Shown: positions 1 to 12,300, counted from the stretch's first letter. The stretch is 64,000 nt of DNA from Acephala macrosclerotiorum (GCA_014904845.1 MU119277.1:147445-211444), one strand, 5' to 3'. The notes: a model not told the origin generated them from the letters alone. A program made the numbers and translations.

Positions 1-132
1 ATGCTTCCATCAAAAACAAAGAAGCCTCTTCCGCAATGTACGTAAATGCAACCCTAAACCCATGTGTACTGGAAGAGAAAGTCCGCAGCATAGAAAAAAA
101 AAGTGTCAACCGGTTCCGCAAGCCGGCTCAGT

Positions 133-1168
133 TCACTGCTTCCGCTTTCTTGGCAGCCCAGCTGCTCTCCTTGCTGCGACATCGCCTTCAGCCAACCATC
201 TGCTGGCTTTGACCAATTGTACGACATTGATGAATTGCTTCATGCCCATAATTGGGAAGCTGATGCCAGCTATCACCCAAGGCACAAATGAATCCATCTT
301 GTTCGCCCTTGCTAATTCCAATGCAGCCGCACTGTGTGGGTTCAAGAAAAGCGATGCTCCGGGTTGAGCAGGGCTTCCAGGCTGGAGAGATGCGCCTGTA
401 GTTCCATTGTTCGTGACTTGTAAGAGGGACGGCGAGAGGAAGGGCGAGGAGAAGGAAAGGAGGTATAGGGCAATGAAGAATATTTCGTTCAAGGCGCAGA
501 AAAGGAACAGAACCGTCTGAGCGCATCTGATTAGCCTACGATGCCAAATTTCCAATAAGGGTATGTCCGTACCTTGTTTGTGTAATACAGATTCAAAATC
601 CAACTCCTGCTCTTGTCGACGGCCTTATGACTCGTGTCTGATCCACCCATTGCCAAAGTCGCATACATATGAACGTAGTGGCTAGCCAAATCCAAGGAGA
701 TGAGGCCCTGGAAAACGATTGCCCATCTGGGAAAGGCTGAGCCCAAGAAGACCAGCAGACAGGCGGTGGTGCAACGATCAGTCACCATGTCCAAGACAGC
801 TCCAAATCGTGTAGACTGTTCGAAGTATCGTGCGGCATATCCATCCAGAGCATCGAGTAAGCAGGAAACGCTGTAAAGTATGGAGCAGGTTCGCGGATGC
901 AGAGGCATGTAGTATAAGGACGCGAATGCAAGGACGATTCGAGCATACCCTACAATAGGTCAGCATAGTTCGCAGACGTCCAAGGCTTTCGGAAAATACC
1001 AATCAAGTTGGGCCAGAAAAGAAAAATGTTCTCAGGATAATTATCCTTGGCAGACCTGTGGGCCTTCCCATTCCCGTTCATGATGACTTGCTCCTGTCGA
1101 GGAGCTGGTGAAGGTGTCGCCGGCGAAGAAATGGCCGCTGCTTGCCTTCGGGTTCGCACACTCGACAT
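133..1168 (-). CDS. pis1: phosphatidylinositol synthase (CDP-alcohol phosphatidyltransferase)
   Basis: Makes phosphatidylinositol from CDP-diacylglycerol and myo-inositol in the ER membrane. Three exons: 1168-1000, 949-573 and 516-133, with introns of 50 and 56 bp (GT...AG). The joined frame is 930 nt, 309 aa. Exon 2 carries the CDP-alcohol phosphotransferase signature: DGYAAR, then G eight residues on, then two aspartates spaced D-x3-D (AVLDMVTD). Several hydrophobic segments follow (CLLVFLG, TVLFLFCALNEIFFIALYLL, FVPWVIAGISFPIMGMKQF), as in Pis1. The N-terminal ~45 residues are polar and probably cytosolic, and the C-terminus is basic (RKRKQ), both common in filamentous fungi. The protein is longer than the yeast one (220 aa) because of the N-terminal extension and a Pro/Gly/Asn-rich loop in exon 3. 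The start is the only ATG before the conserved FWPNLIGYARIV segment, which is completed by splicing. Confidence 0.93.
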
Positions 1169-2521
1169 GATGCTGTGATCTTCCTCCTTTCGAAATCCTC
1201 CTTGTCCGCTGTCGCGTGTCTTGCTTTGGCTGACGAAAGTGGTTATTTGTAGGCTTTTGATTTGCTTTCGTCGGAACGTGGAGTTGGGACGGTCAAGCGG
1301 TGTCTCAAATGTCCCAGAAACGTAGAAATCGAATTAAAAGGTCGAAAGCAAGGTTATCGTAAGCAGAAGTTTAAGGAGGGTGGTGAAGTTGGATCGCGTG
1401 TGACCATTGCTTGTCCTTATCGCTGAAAGAGGTGCTCAGAATTATTTGGCTCCGCCGGAGCATTCGGCAGCGGCCTAAAATCGGCAGGGGTGCTGCGTAA
1501 TCTTCTGATTGACCACTTCTGTCCGTAACACCACAGGTATCACCACACCAAGAATCCTTCGCCTGATTGTTTGTATGCTTTGTTATAGTTTTTGAACTCG
1601 ATTTGGAGGCGGCATTTGAGTTTCTCGAAGCTGTTTCATCTGAAACATGGCATGATGTCAAGTGAATCACGTGCCAGCTCGAGGCTCATGTCCATATATA
1701 GTACCTAATTCTACGTTTGATAGAGGCTCAGATCAAAGCTTCTTACTTTCAAATGTGTTTCAGGTGCTCCTTTCTTTAATCATATATTGAAACAATGGTG
1801 GTGTGTCTTTTTCGGTATCCTTTTTCGCCGAGCCGAAACGATAGTGTGATATATCGTTCCTCAAGGGTTTCTTACTCCGATGACCTTTTGCGACATGGAT
1901 GGTAGAACTGCCAGTTGGCGAAGGAACATTGATGCGCATCTCAGCACAGATAGCGAGCAAGGAGCGGGGTTCTTTCCTATTGCCCAATGCTGGCCCTTTT
2001 TCCTGCTATACATTGTTTGCACTGATAATCCATAAGCCTTCTTGTGCTACTTTATTTGAATTAGACGGAATCCTTCCAGATACGGCTGAGATCCCAGTTA
2101 GCTTGGCGGCTCTTTGAACAAATCCTGAAGCTTAGATACCGTACCTTCATCTTGACATTTTCTTACAAAAATGTAATTTCTTGCATTGTACAGATACGAT
2201 CGTGAGGCTTCAAGCACTAAGAATGTGTAAGGTTATGGCAGAATTGCAGCCTTATGACGTGGCAAGCAGTGTTACACAAACCACCGCCCAACTAACTGAC
2301 TTGAGGGCCTTCCCCTCATCTCAACTTCGACTTTAACCCAACCCAGATGAGAAAGAAAAAAAAAAACTCTATTTGGTATCGTCAGATCAGGAAAACAATT
2401 AATCTACGTCCATTCCAGATCCTAGCGCGTCTCCGTCGTGCCAAACTTCTTCACTTGCCAAAGCAGGCTCCCAAGCCAAAACCTTCACCCTCGCACCATC
2501 ACAGCCTCACCCACCACCAGC
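1169..2521. other. intergenic, no gene seen
   Basis: Upstream of pis1 and of the small membrane protein gene at 2522. Short frames here (for example 1371-1670 and 1760-1987 on the minus strand) show no recognisable motif and have no splice partners. It probably holds the two promoters. Confidence 0.5.
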
Positions 2522-2878
2522 ATGCCAATGAGAGAAGGCGCCGATCATGATCATGGCGACATCGGCATTCCCTTTATGATCCTCTTCATATGCGCCATAA
2601 TAGCCTTCATTATCTACGAAGGAATAACCCATCCACTCAGCATGGAAATTCTTTGGGGCATCGTTCTAGGAATTGTCGTACTTCTCTCGATCATAGGTGG
2701 GATTTATTGGGGTTTGCAGAGATTCAAGATAATTCCTACGATGGCTGAGTGGTCACAGGCTCTCAAGGAGAGGAAGGAAGCTCGGCGTGTGGAAGATTTG
2801 GAAAGGAGAAGAGTTGCGGCTGGGAATATTGATGTGGAGGCTATCACTGTTCCGGAAGAGATGCATTTGAGGAAGTGA
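2522..2878 (+). CDS. small two-helix membrane protein, uncharacterised
   Basis: 118 aa, single exon. The start is the ATG at 2522 (MPMREGADHDHGD); the frame is open further upstream but offers no better ATG. Two hydrophobic helices are visible, IPFMILFICAIIAFIIYEG (about residues 16-34) and ILWGIVLGIVVLLSIIGGIYW (about 44-64). They are followed by a charged, probably helical tail rich in Lys, Arg and Glu (ALKERKEARRVEDLERRR). The His/Asp-rich N-terminus (DHDHGD) precedes the first helix. I recognise no family. The following gene (3323) has the same size and strand and is also a small membrane protein, but the two show no obvious sequence similarity. The purine-rich leader and the T/C-rich flank are typical of a fungal gene. 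Confidence 0.6.
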   Translation: MPMREGADHDHGDIGIPFMILFICAIIAFIIYEGITHPLSMEILWGIVLGIVVLLSIIGGIYWGLQRFKIIPTMAEWSQALKERKEARRVEDLERRRVAAGNIDVEAITVPEEMHLRK

Positions 2879-3322
2879 TGAGAGGGTGGGATAGGCCTGG
2901 TTGTCTCCTGTTTCCGATCTCAACTTGCTATGGTTTGAGACTGGAGTCGGGTTTTTTTTGGAGTTGATTTATTCTATTTCCAGTCTGACTTAGTATATGA
3001 GGGTTCAATAAAAGGGCAAGGCTGCGAGTCTGCGATGGTGGCAGGGCTCGGTGAGCGTACGGGTTCTACGCCCGACGAATTTAAGTCGACATATTATCAC
3101 TCTTTCCTCGAGATGAATACGTTCAACTAATGTCAAGCAATTCAGATACAAGAACAATAACTGTGACACCCTCTGTCCATGTTCGTCGCATCCTCAATTG
3201 TTTTCTACCTTAAAAGTCAAAGCGGCTCGAGGCACTCTTGGGTTTTGACACAACTCATACAAGGCTCCACAGCCTCAACCTTGAGCACCCCTCAGTTTAC
3301 ATTCCACGCTTAGAAATTCGCC
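2879..3322. other. intergenic, no gene seen
   Basis: 3' flank of the 2522 gene and promoter of the 3323 gene. No motif recognised. Confidence 0.4.
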
Positions 3323-3700
3323 ATGTCACTGTACAGATTCCTCCCACATCTTCTCCTCAGCATCCTCCTTACAACGACTGGCACTACCTTAACAACCTAC
3401 TCAATTACCACCAGCTATTACCACCTCCGACGTCCCCTCGCTTCCGGAATCATCGGTGGAGTTGGAGGTCTCTTGATCTTGATAGGGCTTGGCTACGTGC
3501 TTTTCAGAATTATCCTTGTTCAGAGCTCCAAGACTCGCAGGAGAAACGAGAGACGATCGCAGAGAAGCCGAAGAGTGAGAGGGCATGAGGCCGTTCGGCG
3601 TGATCGTGATCTCGAGATGGGAAGAGGATTTAGACAAGGACCTCCAAGACCAAGACCGAGGTCAAGAGGTGGAAATGTAGCTGTTGAGGCGAGAGTGTAG
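3323..3700 (+). CDS. small membrane protein with basic tail, uncharacterised
   Basis: 125 aa, single exon, ATG at 3323 (MSLYRFLPHLLLSILL). The N-terminal hydrophobic stretch looks like a signal peptide or signal anchor. A second, glycine-rich helix follows at about residues 41-65 (SGIIGGVGGLLILIGLGYVL). The remainder is strongly basic and low in complexity (TRRRNERRSQRSRRVRGH, then Pro/Arg/Gly-rich PPRPRPRSRGGN), so it is probably a disordered cytosolic tail. The signal/TM/basic-tail layout resembles many fungal single-pass proteins of unknown function. A frame at 3238-3588 overlaps it but lacks these features. Confidence 0.55.
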   Translation: MSLYRFLPHLLLSILLTTTGTTLTTYSITTSYYHLRRPLASGIIGGVGGLLILIGLGYVLFRIILVQSSKTRRRNERRSQRSRRVRGHEAVRRDRDLEMGRGFRQGPPRPRPRSRGGNVAVEARV

Positions 3701-4590
3701 GGCAGAGAGAGAACCTCGGATGCTTTGGAGGAATCATCGTCGCCTCGCTCGTCCACAGCGTCTCACTCTCATTCCTAGATCTCTCCCGATTCAGCTCCGT
3801 CAAATTTAGCTACAACACTACAGAAGAAGAAGAATTCTATCGAAGGCTACAACTGGCGGGAAGGAAGTGGTGGAAAATTTATTGGAACTCCGTCAACACT
3901 ACCCAAAGCGACTTAAAAAAGATGACACCTAAAAAAGAACAGGTATTATATCTAGAATGACTGAAAACCGGCAGCGTGTAGGTGATTAGGTTGGAGAGTA
4001 GTTATGTCTTCTGGGAGGGGTTTGAGAGAGCGAGGAATGCGCATACGATGGAGGAGAGGTCTATGGCGTTGGAGATGCCTGGGCTACGTTCTTCGAAGAT
4101 CCAGACGATTTCGAATATGCGAAGCCGTTGTTGGATAGGTTTGGAGAGAAGAAAGACTTTGTTGAGGTTAATCGAGTGGTTGAAAAACTTGAGAATCTTT
4201 GACGGAATTCGTCGCCGAGAATTGATGCGGTTCGTTTTTCCAGAAGTTCATTCTTTCAACTGATACTTCGAGAAATATACGTCTAGAGCGAAAGGCAAAA
4301 TTGGCGTGCAATGAGTAGTAAACACCAAGCCGACATGAAATGGACACTGCTTATTTCACTTCTCTGTCACTCACTTGTAAGATTCGAAAGCATGAAAAGA
4401 CTTGCGTTGGAACCTAGTTTCTAGATATGTCTCATCAGGAGACCCAACTTCAGAACTTGGTCATGACGCAAATGTTTTCAAAGCCAATAACGATACAATC
4501 CGAGCTATCCCAATGCTCCCTTGAACGACAGTATCACATCATCATAATCATCCCTCCTTCCTTGGGCTTCAAAAACAACCTTTCTTAACA
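3701..4590. other. intergenic, no gene seen
   Basis: About 890 bp between convergent genes. A 93-codon frame at 3982-4263 begins at a GTG and has no recognisable content. Confidence 0.4.
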
Positions 4591-6396
4591 TCACGAAATC
4601 CCAGCAGGCGAGTGATCTAAAGTTACTCGTCTCGGACCCAAGTAGTCCTGGCTAGAAGCGCCTCTCAAATAAGGTCCATAGCCTGGGTGCCTGCCATCAT
4701 TCTGCATACTCTCATCGTCATATGTGTCAACACCACAGCACACAAAGCAGAGGCAGCTAGCCCAGGACTTGCACCATCTATCAACTTTGTTTCCTACTTT
4801 CCCAACAGCACACTTCCAGCAGAAGGGCTCTTCCAGTTGCGGCCCAATCGTCTGAGGCGTTGCGATACGTTGCACAGTCGATCCGGATGGGGATCTTAGA
4901 CCGCCTGACATGAGATAGGCTGTGGATGAGAAAGATGTTGCGCGACTTCTTTCAAGATCACCCGTGACCAGGCTTGTGGTGCTTGTTGCTGCCAGAACAG
5001 AAGTTCTGGGAGGCTTGGATGGACTGGGCGGCGTGATGGTTGGTGCTGGAGTGACAGTGACAACGGGCATAGGGCTGCTGGATGTGGCTTCCAAATGTTG
5101 CAAGAACTCACCACTAGCCGGAGTTGAACTTTGGGGTCCAAGGCTCATAGCCCAAGGGTTGAGAGTTTTGCGGCGTTTACGACGATGTGGACACCCTGTG
5201 GGTGAGAATTCGATACTGATTGGGCTCGCATGCATTGGGGGACTAGGGAACAACGGATGTATAGCTAAAGTGCTTGTTGACTCTATAGCGGCTTGTAAAT
5301 ACAGTATCTCCGAATCTCTTGCTGTGGCGGAGGGTGTGAATCGAACACGTTGTAGCTTACGCCTCCCTTTCTTGGGACGGGGACGGGCCATCGCTGATGT
5401 GGATGCAGACCCGGAGCCTTGTGTAGGACCTGCTTGAATTGTTGACTTGACCTGTGCAATCGGAGCGTTGGCGAAAGGATGTTGATCGATGGGACCATAA
5501 GCGCTCCTTGGAGGTCGGAATCTAGGCGCCATTCGCCCTCTGACTGGTGCAGACACGGCACGATTTCGCGGCTGTGTGCTTGATTGTGGCATGCGAGTCA
5601 AGAACGCAATTCTCGCTGTTCTCGTCGCTGGGAGCCCGAAGAATCTTTGGAATGCATTTTGTTCAGGTCTCGTAGTAGCTGGACGTGGGGCGTTCTGAGC
5701 AGCTGTCCACGAAGGCATGCCATCAGGAGTAGGAGGTCGATCTGGTGGCGCTCGAATGGGCTCCTTGGGTTCAGCGTAGACTTCGTTGATGGGTAGCTTG
5801 AATATCTCTCGTTCAATGGTGGAACATGCCTCGTGGTAAGACTGCTGAACTTTGACGATATCGTCAAGGCTGAAAGATGCTTTTCGACGGGGACTCTTGG
5901 CTAGACTGAAGCTGTCACGGTGTCCTAGGAATGGGATACTAGGAATACCATCCGCTGACTTTGGACGACCCGCACGACTCGACGTCCTTGCGGTTCGAAG
6001 TGTGGTGAAGCTCTTCTGCTCTGTGATCGTCTCAAGAGGTGTGCCCCATCCATATCGAAACTCGATGTCGTCGATTGAATGTCCCCGCCCGTCAGAGAGC
6101 TTTCTGTTCTCGTCATTGTGTGCGGACCTAATGACAGTACCAGATCTGCGAGGAGGTATGTCGACAAGTTCGATTCTATTGCCACTTGAATCGCTGTTCG
6201 TGCCTGAAAAGTATACTGCTTCGTATATGGAATCGTGCGGACTAGGGTAGTCTTCGGAGGAATCGGCTCGGCGGATGAAGGAACTCTTGCGGCGAATTCG
6301 TTTCGGTACTGATAGAATTGGCGAGCTCGTTCTGGGTTGTAATGGCTCTCTCGATGTCCCAAGAGCATCTGGAACAATGCCTGTAGTCAATGCCAT
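4591..6396 (-). CDS. long disordered protein with Cys-rich C-terminus, uncharacterised
   Basis: 601 aa in one exon, from ATG at 6396 (MALTTGIVPDAL). Almost the whole length is low-complexity Ser/Pro/Thr/Arg sequence typical of intrinsic disorder, with several basic clusters that could act as nuclear localisation signals (KRIRRKSSFIRR, RPRPKKGRRKLQRVRF, HRRKRRKTLNPWAM). Short conserved-looking islands are present, including RPPTPDGMPSWTAAQNAP and ESTSTLAIHPLFPSPPM. Near the C-terminus there is a compact cysteine cluster (CWKCAVGKVGNK, WCKSWASCLCFVCCG) that could bind a metal or be lipid-modified. It is followed by a short polar tail. No known domain was recognised. It is convergent with the small membrane genes and lies downstream of tfb1 on the same strand, 395 bp away. 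Confidence 0.72.
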   Translation of the reverse strand: MALTTGIVPDALGTSREPLQPRTSSPILSVPKRIRRKSSFIRRADSSEDYPSPHDSIYEAVYFSGTNSDSSGNRIELVDIPPRRSGTVIRSAHNDENRKLSDGRGHSIDDIEFRYGWGTPLETITEQKSFTTLRTARTSSRAGRPKSADGIPSIPFLGHRDSFSLAKSPRRKASFSLDDIVKVQQSYHEACSTIEREIFKLPINEVYAEPKEPIRAPPDRPPTPDGMPSWTAAQNAPRPATTRPEQNAFQRFFGLPATRTARIAFLTRMPQSSTQPRNRAVSAPVRGRMAPRFRPPRSAYGPIDQHPFANAPIAQVKSTIQAGPTQGSGSASTSAMARPRPKKGRRKLQRVRFTPSATARDSEILYLQAAIESTSTLAIHPLFPSPPMHASPISIEFSPTGCPHRRKRRKTLNPWAMSLGPQSSTPASGEFLQHLEATSSSPMPVVTVTPAPTITPPSPSKPPRTSVLAATSTTSLVTGDLERSRATSFSSTAYLMSGGLRSPSGSTVQRIATPQTIGPQLEEPFCWKCAVGKVGNKVDRWCKSWASCLCFVCCGVDTYDDESMQNDGRHPGYGPYLRGASSQDYLGPRRVTLDHSPAGIS

Positions 6397-6791
6397 CGTT
6401 ATATCCAAAGTTGCGCAGCGTTCAAAGAATGCTTGCGTTGAGAAGGGAATACACAGACATAGTTGTAGCAGAAAAGTTTAAGCACGCAAGGAAACCGATA
6501 AAAGAATGCGCGTCCCCATGCTCTGTTAAATCATGCTTGACTAGGTAGGTGCAGTCATCCTGCCTCGTTCCTTCCCCTTCTCGCCATGTTCGAAAAAAGC
6601 GACTCACCAAAGTACTAGAAATTCGGGGGCATTCATCCGGACGAGAATTCCGAGGCGAGCTATCAAATATTACCCTTTATGCTCATTCCCAATGCCCCAC
6701 CAATTTCTGGAAAATGACGCTTTTTTCGCACATCGGGGGCTTCCAGAACGCCATCGCTATGATACAATATACTAAGAAAATCTGCCACCTT
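6397..6791. other. intergenic between the orphan gene and tfb1
   Basis: Promoter of the 6396 gene and 3' end of tfb1; no gene seen. Confidence 0.4.
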
Positions 6792-8750
6792 TCACGAAAT
6801 ATCCACACCCTCTGCAGCCAATGCCTTCCTATATTCCTTTGTTGCTTTTGAGAGGGCCCTGATGGTTGGTTCCATCATTTCTCTCACGACCTTCTCTCCG
6901 CCACCAACAGAATTTGGGTTCCACTGCATCTTCTTTCCAGACGATGCATACACATCTCTAATGTGTTGCTTCTGCTTTCGTATAATTTCATCTCTTTCCT
7001 TCTCTGCATCGGCGGCCACAGCGTTGATTCTATCTAGAGCTCTGTCTAGCGTCTCAACCATTCTTGCAAGCTCGCCTGCTCGATCCGGGTCACCAGAAAC
7101 AAAGACAAGCCAGAAGTGATGGAGAAACTCAGTCGTGGTCGCTTGCGTCAATGTCAGTCTGTCGAACAATTTTTGCGACAACCCAGAAAGTGATGATTGA
7201 GCACTGGAGCCTTCAAGTTGCAGGCGTCGAGCAGCAATGCCTTCTAATATTTGTTTCTGGGCATCTGCAAGACTCGACTTGCTACCGACATGACCCACTT
7301 TCTCTTCCTCGTCCTCGCTGTCGCTATCGTCTAAAACACCGATAGCAGTTCGCAAGTCTAGGCCCCCATCGTTGTCGCTGTCCATAAGAGTTGGATCGAT
7401 GTCCGTCTGTAAGCTAAACAACACTTCTGAAGGTACTTGTTTCGCATATAATGCTGCCTCAGCAGATATAGCTGACTTTTCATTCGAGAAGAACCTACTT
7501 TGCTCCTTGATGTTAAGCATGATTCGGTTCTCTTCTTCGTCGCCCTGTAGATCTCGGAGAGCAAGCTCGTTGAAGGTCGCTTCATCCATTCCAATTGGAG
7601 CCGCTGGATCGATGTCGGATGGGGCAACATGAGCCATGATCTTCTCACTCAGACTGTTGAGGGTTCGGATTATAGGTACTTTGGTCGTTGATCCTGGTCG
7701 CATCGTGAAATCTTTTCGGTTACCACTTTTCGCGCCTCCCTGATTTTCTTCGTTTCCCTCGAGATCAATCATATGTGGGATATGTGCTGTGAGTAGTCTC
7801 CGACTAAGACCATCATCGTTGTCGGCATTCAGATATCTGTCGAAGGTAGGATCCGTACTATCGGTTTCCAAGATGCGTTCTCCTTTGAGCTTCTTGAACA
7901 AGCGACTCAAGAAAAATCTAGACCAGAACTCAGACTCATTGAGTTTTGGAACGTTCTCATCGTATACCCGCTTGACTAGTGGATGCTGACTGAATATCAA
8001 TTGGACTTGCTCCGCGCTGATATTCAACTTAAGCTCCCCATCGACCCGGCGTGGCTTTACTGCAGAGAGAACGTTGTACGAGCCTCGCTTTTGATTCGAC
8101 TCGACGGCATGTGCCCGTAGGATGTTGGTTCGTGTCGACCAAAATTGAGAGTTAAACTGCGAGTCCGTGATGGTGTCGGGCTTCGTCCGTCTCGACTCCA
8201 TGTAAGTCCGATGCAATGCAGGATCTTTCTTCATGAGTGATTGCTGTAGCTCTATATCCAACTTCAGCTGGGCATCATCGTACCACGTTAGTGCGCTGGT
8301 AGTGGGCCTTGAAGTGACAGCGCTAGCCATAGCCATCGCTGCTGATGCTGGGGCAGCACCGTTCGGTTTTGGAACGGTAGCGTCGTTGGCTTTCGCGGCT
8401 GTGATGAGGTTCGTCAAGAGGTCCTTGACAGCATTCGCTTCTCCTCGGGGATTTGAAGGAGAATTGAAATGGAATAGATGTGTGACTGCCTCGGGCGCAT
8501 CAGGTGATTTCTCGAAGATCTTCAGCATCACCTTGGCTGCGGATTCAGGGGTCTGTTGCAGATCTATATGAAGTCAGTTACCTAGGCTGGGCATACGATC
8601 CTGCAACATACTGGTGATATCTGCAACCGCGATGGCGACCCCCTTTTCCGCCCCGAGGGGTTGCCATAGAATCGACTTTTGGTCTTTCGAAATAGTCAAA
8701 GTCCCATCTTTCTTTTTGTAGGCTGCGAGCCCTTTGACTGATGGCGCCAT
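6792..8750 (-). CDS. tfb1: TFIIH core subunit Tfb1 / p62
   Basis: Structural subunit of TFIIH, the nuclear complex for RNA polymerase II initiation and nucleotide excision repair. Two exons: 8750-8612 (MAPSVKGLAAYKKKDGTL...) and 8563-6792, with a 48-bp intron carrying a consensus GTATGT donor. The joined CDS is 1911 nt, 636 aa, the usual size for fungal Tfb1. The N-terminus (about residues 1-110: KKKDGTLTISKDQKSILW, then HLFHFNSP) is the PH domain that contacts activators and XPC. Two BSD domains follow, shown by SQFNSQFWSTR (about 180) and NESEFWSRFFLSRLF (about 256). An acidic patch (DDSDSEDEEEK) lies in the linker, and the helical C-terminus ends in a long amphipathic region (IRALSKATKEYRKALAAEG). 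It is divergent from kgd1. Confidence 0.92.
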
Positions 8751-9348
8751 CTCTCAAGGTTGAGTGTGTGATGAGTCTATCATTTGGGAGAGTAGACAGC
8801 TCCTTCGAGGAGCTTTGGAAAGGAGCTCGATCTCGAGGCAACCGGCCCGGTGTGGAATTTAATTGCTCATGTGTCTTCGTGCCGCAACTCCAAACGCTGA
8901 TATATCCCCTTATAGTATGTTCTCTGCGGAAACACAAGCCACGTTAGATCTCCTGCTATCCTACAATATCAAAGGAGAGTTGTGCTGATATGTGTCTGAA
9001 GTTCAGCCTGTGTGAAGAAGGTCGCGTCGTCGACTCTTTTGGCTGACATAACACATTTTCTGCCATTTACACCGCCCTCGTGACTTAGCGCATCTAATTT
9101 TCACGATGAGCTCGGCGGCCAATCAACACCTCGCGGGTTCCCCGGCCCCCTGTCATGCGGACGGTTTCGCAACGCCCAGATTTGCCGTCACTCTGTCCGT
9201 TCTGAGATTCTTGTTACGCATTCAAAAAGAAGACTTACTCCGCCCTTCCTTTGCCTCTCTCCAAGTCAATTCCACTGCTATAGGTGGCATCGTCTTGGCC
9301 TTAAGCACGTTGATCGTTCCTCAATCCTTTCCTGTATTTTAGAGCACA
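8751..9348. promoter_or_regulatory. divergent promoter of tfb1 and kgd1, with a CCAAT box
   Basis: 598 bp between two start codons pointing outward. A CCAAT pentamer in GGCCAATCAACACC at 9119-9123 lies about 230 bp before the kgd1 ATG. In yeasts and filamentous fungi the HAP/CBC complex acts through such boxes on respiratory genes. That it acts here is inference. Confidence 0.4.
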
Positions 9349-12300
9349 ATGCTTCGAACTTCCTTGCGGCAAAAGAGCTGCCAGCTCCTCAAAGCTGGCA
9401 GCTCGGCGAGATCTCTCTCTACGACTTCACGAACATCTCTAATCACCTCGAATACCTCCTCGAAGTCGGCTTTATCCTCGAAACGACGCCCTCTCGCCGT
9501 CGTTACGCAGAAACGATGGTCCTCCGCGACATCCTCTGCCCCAGACCCGAACGATAGCTTCTTGTCCGGAAATACCGCAAACTACATCGATGAGATGTAC
9601 ATGTCGTGGAAGGAGGACCCATCGAGTGTACACAAGTCATGGCAGGTCTACTTCAAGAATATGGAGAGCGGCGATATGCCAATGTCTCAAGCATTTACAC
9701 CTCCACCAACATTGGTCCCGACACCGGCAGGAGGCGTCCCAAGCTTCCTGCCCGGCCTGGGTATGGGCGGACAGGGCTCTGATATTACAAACCACTTGAA
9801 GGTCCAGCTGCTTTGTCGTGCATACCAAGCTCGAGGTCACCACAAGGCCAACATCGACCCGTTGGGCATCCGTCGCGAGGCTGAAGGATTCGGGTACCAC
9901 ACCCCCAAGGAGCTCCGCCTAGAGCATTACCAGTTCACTGAGAAAGACCTTGACACCGAATACACTTTGGGTCCAGGTATCCTGCCACAATTCAAGAGGC
10001 CAGGACGAGAGAAGATGACCTTGAGGGATATTATTGCTGCATGCGAGAACATCTACTGTGGATCATATGGTGTCGAGTATATCCACATCCCAGACAGAGA
10101 ACAATGCGATTGGCTTCGTCAACGTATCGAGGTCGAACAACCTTTCAAATACACTATTGATGAGAAGCGCCGTATTCTTGATCGTCTAATCTGGTCCTCC
10201 AGTTTCGAAAACTTTTTGGCTACCAAATACCCCAATGACAAGCGTTTCGGTTTGGAAGGCTGTGAGACGCTCGTCCCTGGGATGAAGGCACTGATTGATC
10301 GGAGCGTCGACTACGGTGTCAAGGATATTGTTATTGGCATGCCTCATCGTGGTCGTCTCAACGTCCTCAGTAATGTTGTCCGAAAGCCCAATGAGTCAAT
10401 CTTCAGTGAGTTTGGTGGCACCGCAGCTGCGGAGGATGAGGGATCCGGTGATGTGAAATACCATCTCGGAATGAACTTCGAGCGCCCAACACCCTCGGGC
10501 AAGCGTGTTCAACTGTCCTTGGTCGCCAATCCCTCTCATTTGGAGGCCGAAGATCCTGTGGTTTTGGGCAAGACCCGAGCCATCCAACACTACAACAATG
10601 ATGAGAAGAACCACAAAACTGCCATGGGTGTCCTTCTCCACGGCGATGCGGCTTTCGCCGCTCAAGGTGTGGTCTATGAATGTTTGGGATTCCACTCGTT
10701 GCCGGCTTACTCTACTGGTGGCACTGTTCACTTGGTTGTCAACAACCAGATTGGTTTCACCACCGATCCTCGATTCGCCCGCTCTACTGCCTACTGTACT
10801 GATATTGCCAAGTCTATCGATGCTCCTGTCTTCCACGTCAACGCTGATGACGTCGAGGCTGTCAACTATGTTTGCCAATTGGCTGCTGATTGGCGTGCTG
10901 AGTTCCAGAAGGATGTGGTCATCGATCTCGTCTGCTACCGAAAGCATGGTCATAACGAAACTGATCAGCCTTCTTTCACCCAACCCCTGATGTACAAGCG
11001 CATTCAGTCGCATGAGCCGCAAATTGATATATACATCAACGAGCTTCTGAAGGAGGGCAGCTTCACTAAGGAGGACATTGAGGAGCACAGAAAGTGGGTC
11101 TGGGGTATGTTGGAAGAGAGCTTTGCAAAGAGCAAGGACTACCAACCAACCTCGAAAGAATGGACCACCTCGGCCTGGAATGGATTCAAATCTCCCAAAG
11201 AGTTGGCCACTGAAGTTCTTCCCCACAATCCTACTGGTGTTGACAAGCAAACTTTGGAGCACATCGGCACTGTGATTGGCACGGCACCAGATGACTTCAA
11301 TGTTCATCGTAACTTGAAGCGTATCCTTTCCAACCGTGTCAAGACTGTTACTGAAGGTAATAATATCGATTGGTCAACTGCGGAGGCTCTTGCTTTCGGA
11401 TCTCTCGTGACTGAGGGCCACCACGTCCGTGTTTCAGGGCAGGATGTTGAGCGTGGAACTTTCTCGCAAAGACATGCCGTCTTCCATGACCAAGAGAACG
11501 AGAAGACCTACACACCTCTCCAGCATATCAGCAAGGACCAAGGCAAATTTGTCATCTCCAACTCATCGCTGTCTGAATTCGGTGCTCTCGGATTCGAGTA
11601 CGGATACTCTCTTTCCTCGCCAAATGCTCTCGTTATGTGGGAGGCTCAATTTGGTGATTTTGCTAACAACGCACAATGCATCATCGATCAATTCATCGCC
11701 TCTGGTGAAGTAAAGTGGATGCAACGATCCGGTCTCGTCATGTCATTGCCCCACGGATATGATGGACAGGGCCCTGAGCATTCCTCCGGGCGTATGGAAA
11801 GATACTTGCAACTCTGTAACGAGGATCCCCGTATCTTCCCTTCTCCAGAGAAGTTGGAGCGTCAACATCAAGACTGCAACATGCAGATTGCTTACATGAC
11901 GACGCCTGCCAACTTATTCCATATCCTGCGCAGACAGATGAATAGACAGTTCCGCAAGCGTAAGCTTCTTTTCCTCTGGTGACCAAGATTCATGCTAACT
12001 CGCGCAGCTCTTATCATCTTCTTCTCGAAGTCACTACTCCGTCATCCTATTGCCCGATCATCGATTGAAGAGTTCACAGGTGACTCGCAGTTCCAGTGGA
12101 TTCTCCCCGACCCAGAGCATGGCAACACCATCAACCAGCCAGAGGAGATTGACCGTGTCATTCTCTGCACTGGTCAAGTCTACGCTGCCTTGCACAAGTA
12201 CCGTGCCGACCAAGGTATCAAGGACACTGCCATTACCCGTATCGAGCAATTGAACCCCTTCCCATGGCAACTACTCAAGGAGAACCTCGACTCGTACCCC

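Noticed and set aside
3982..4263. 93-codon plus frame
   Set aside because: It opens at GTG, has no ATG context, no splice sites and no recognisable content.
9106..9342. 78-codon plus frame before kgd1
   Set aside because: It lies in the kgd1 leader, ends before the ATG, and has no motif.
10396..11307. 303-codon minus frame inside kgd1
   Set aside because: It is a mirror of a strongly coding sequence whose codon use leaves the antisense frame open.
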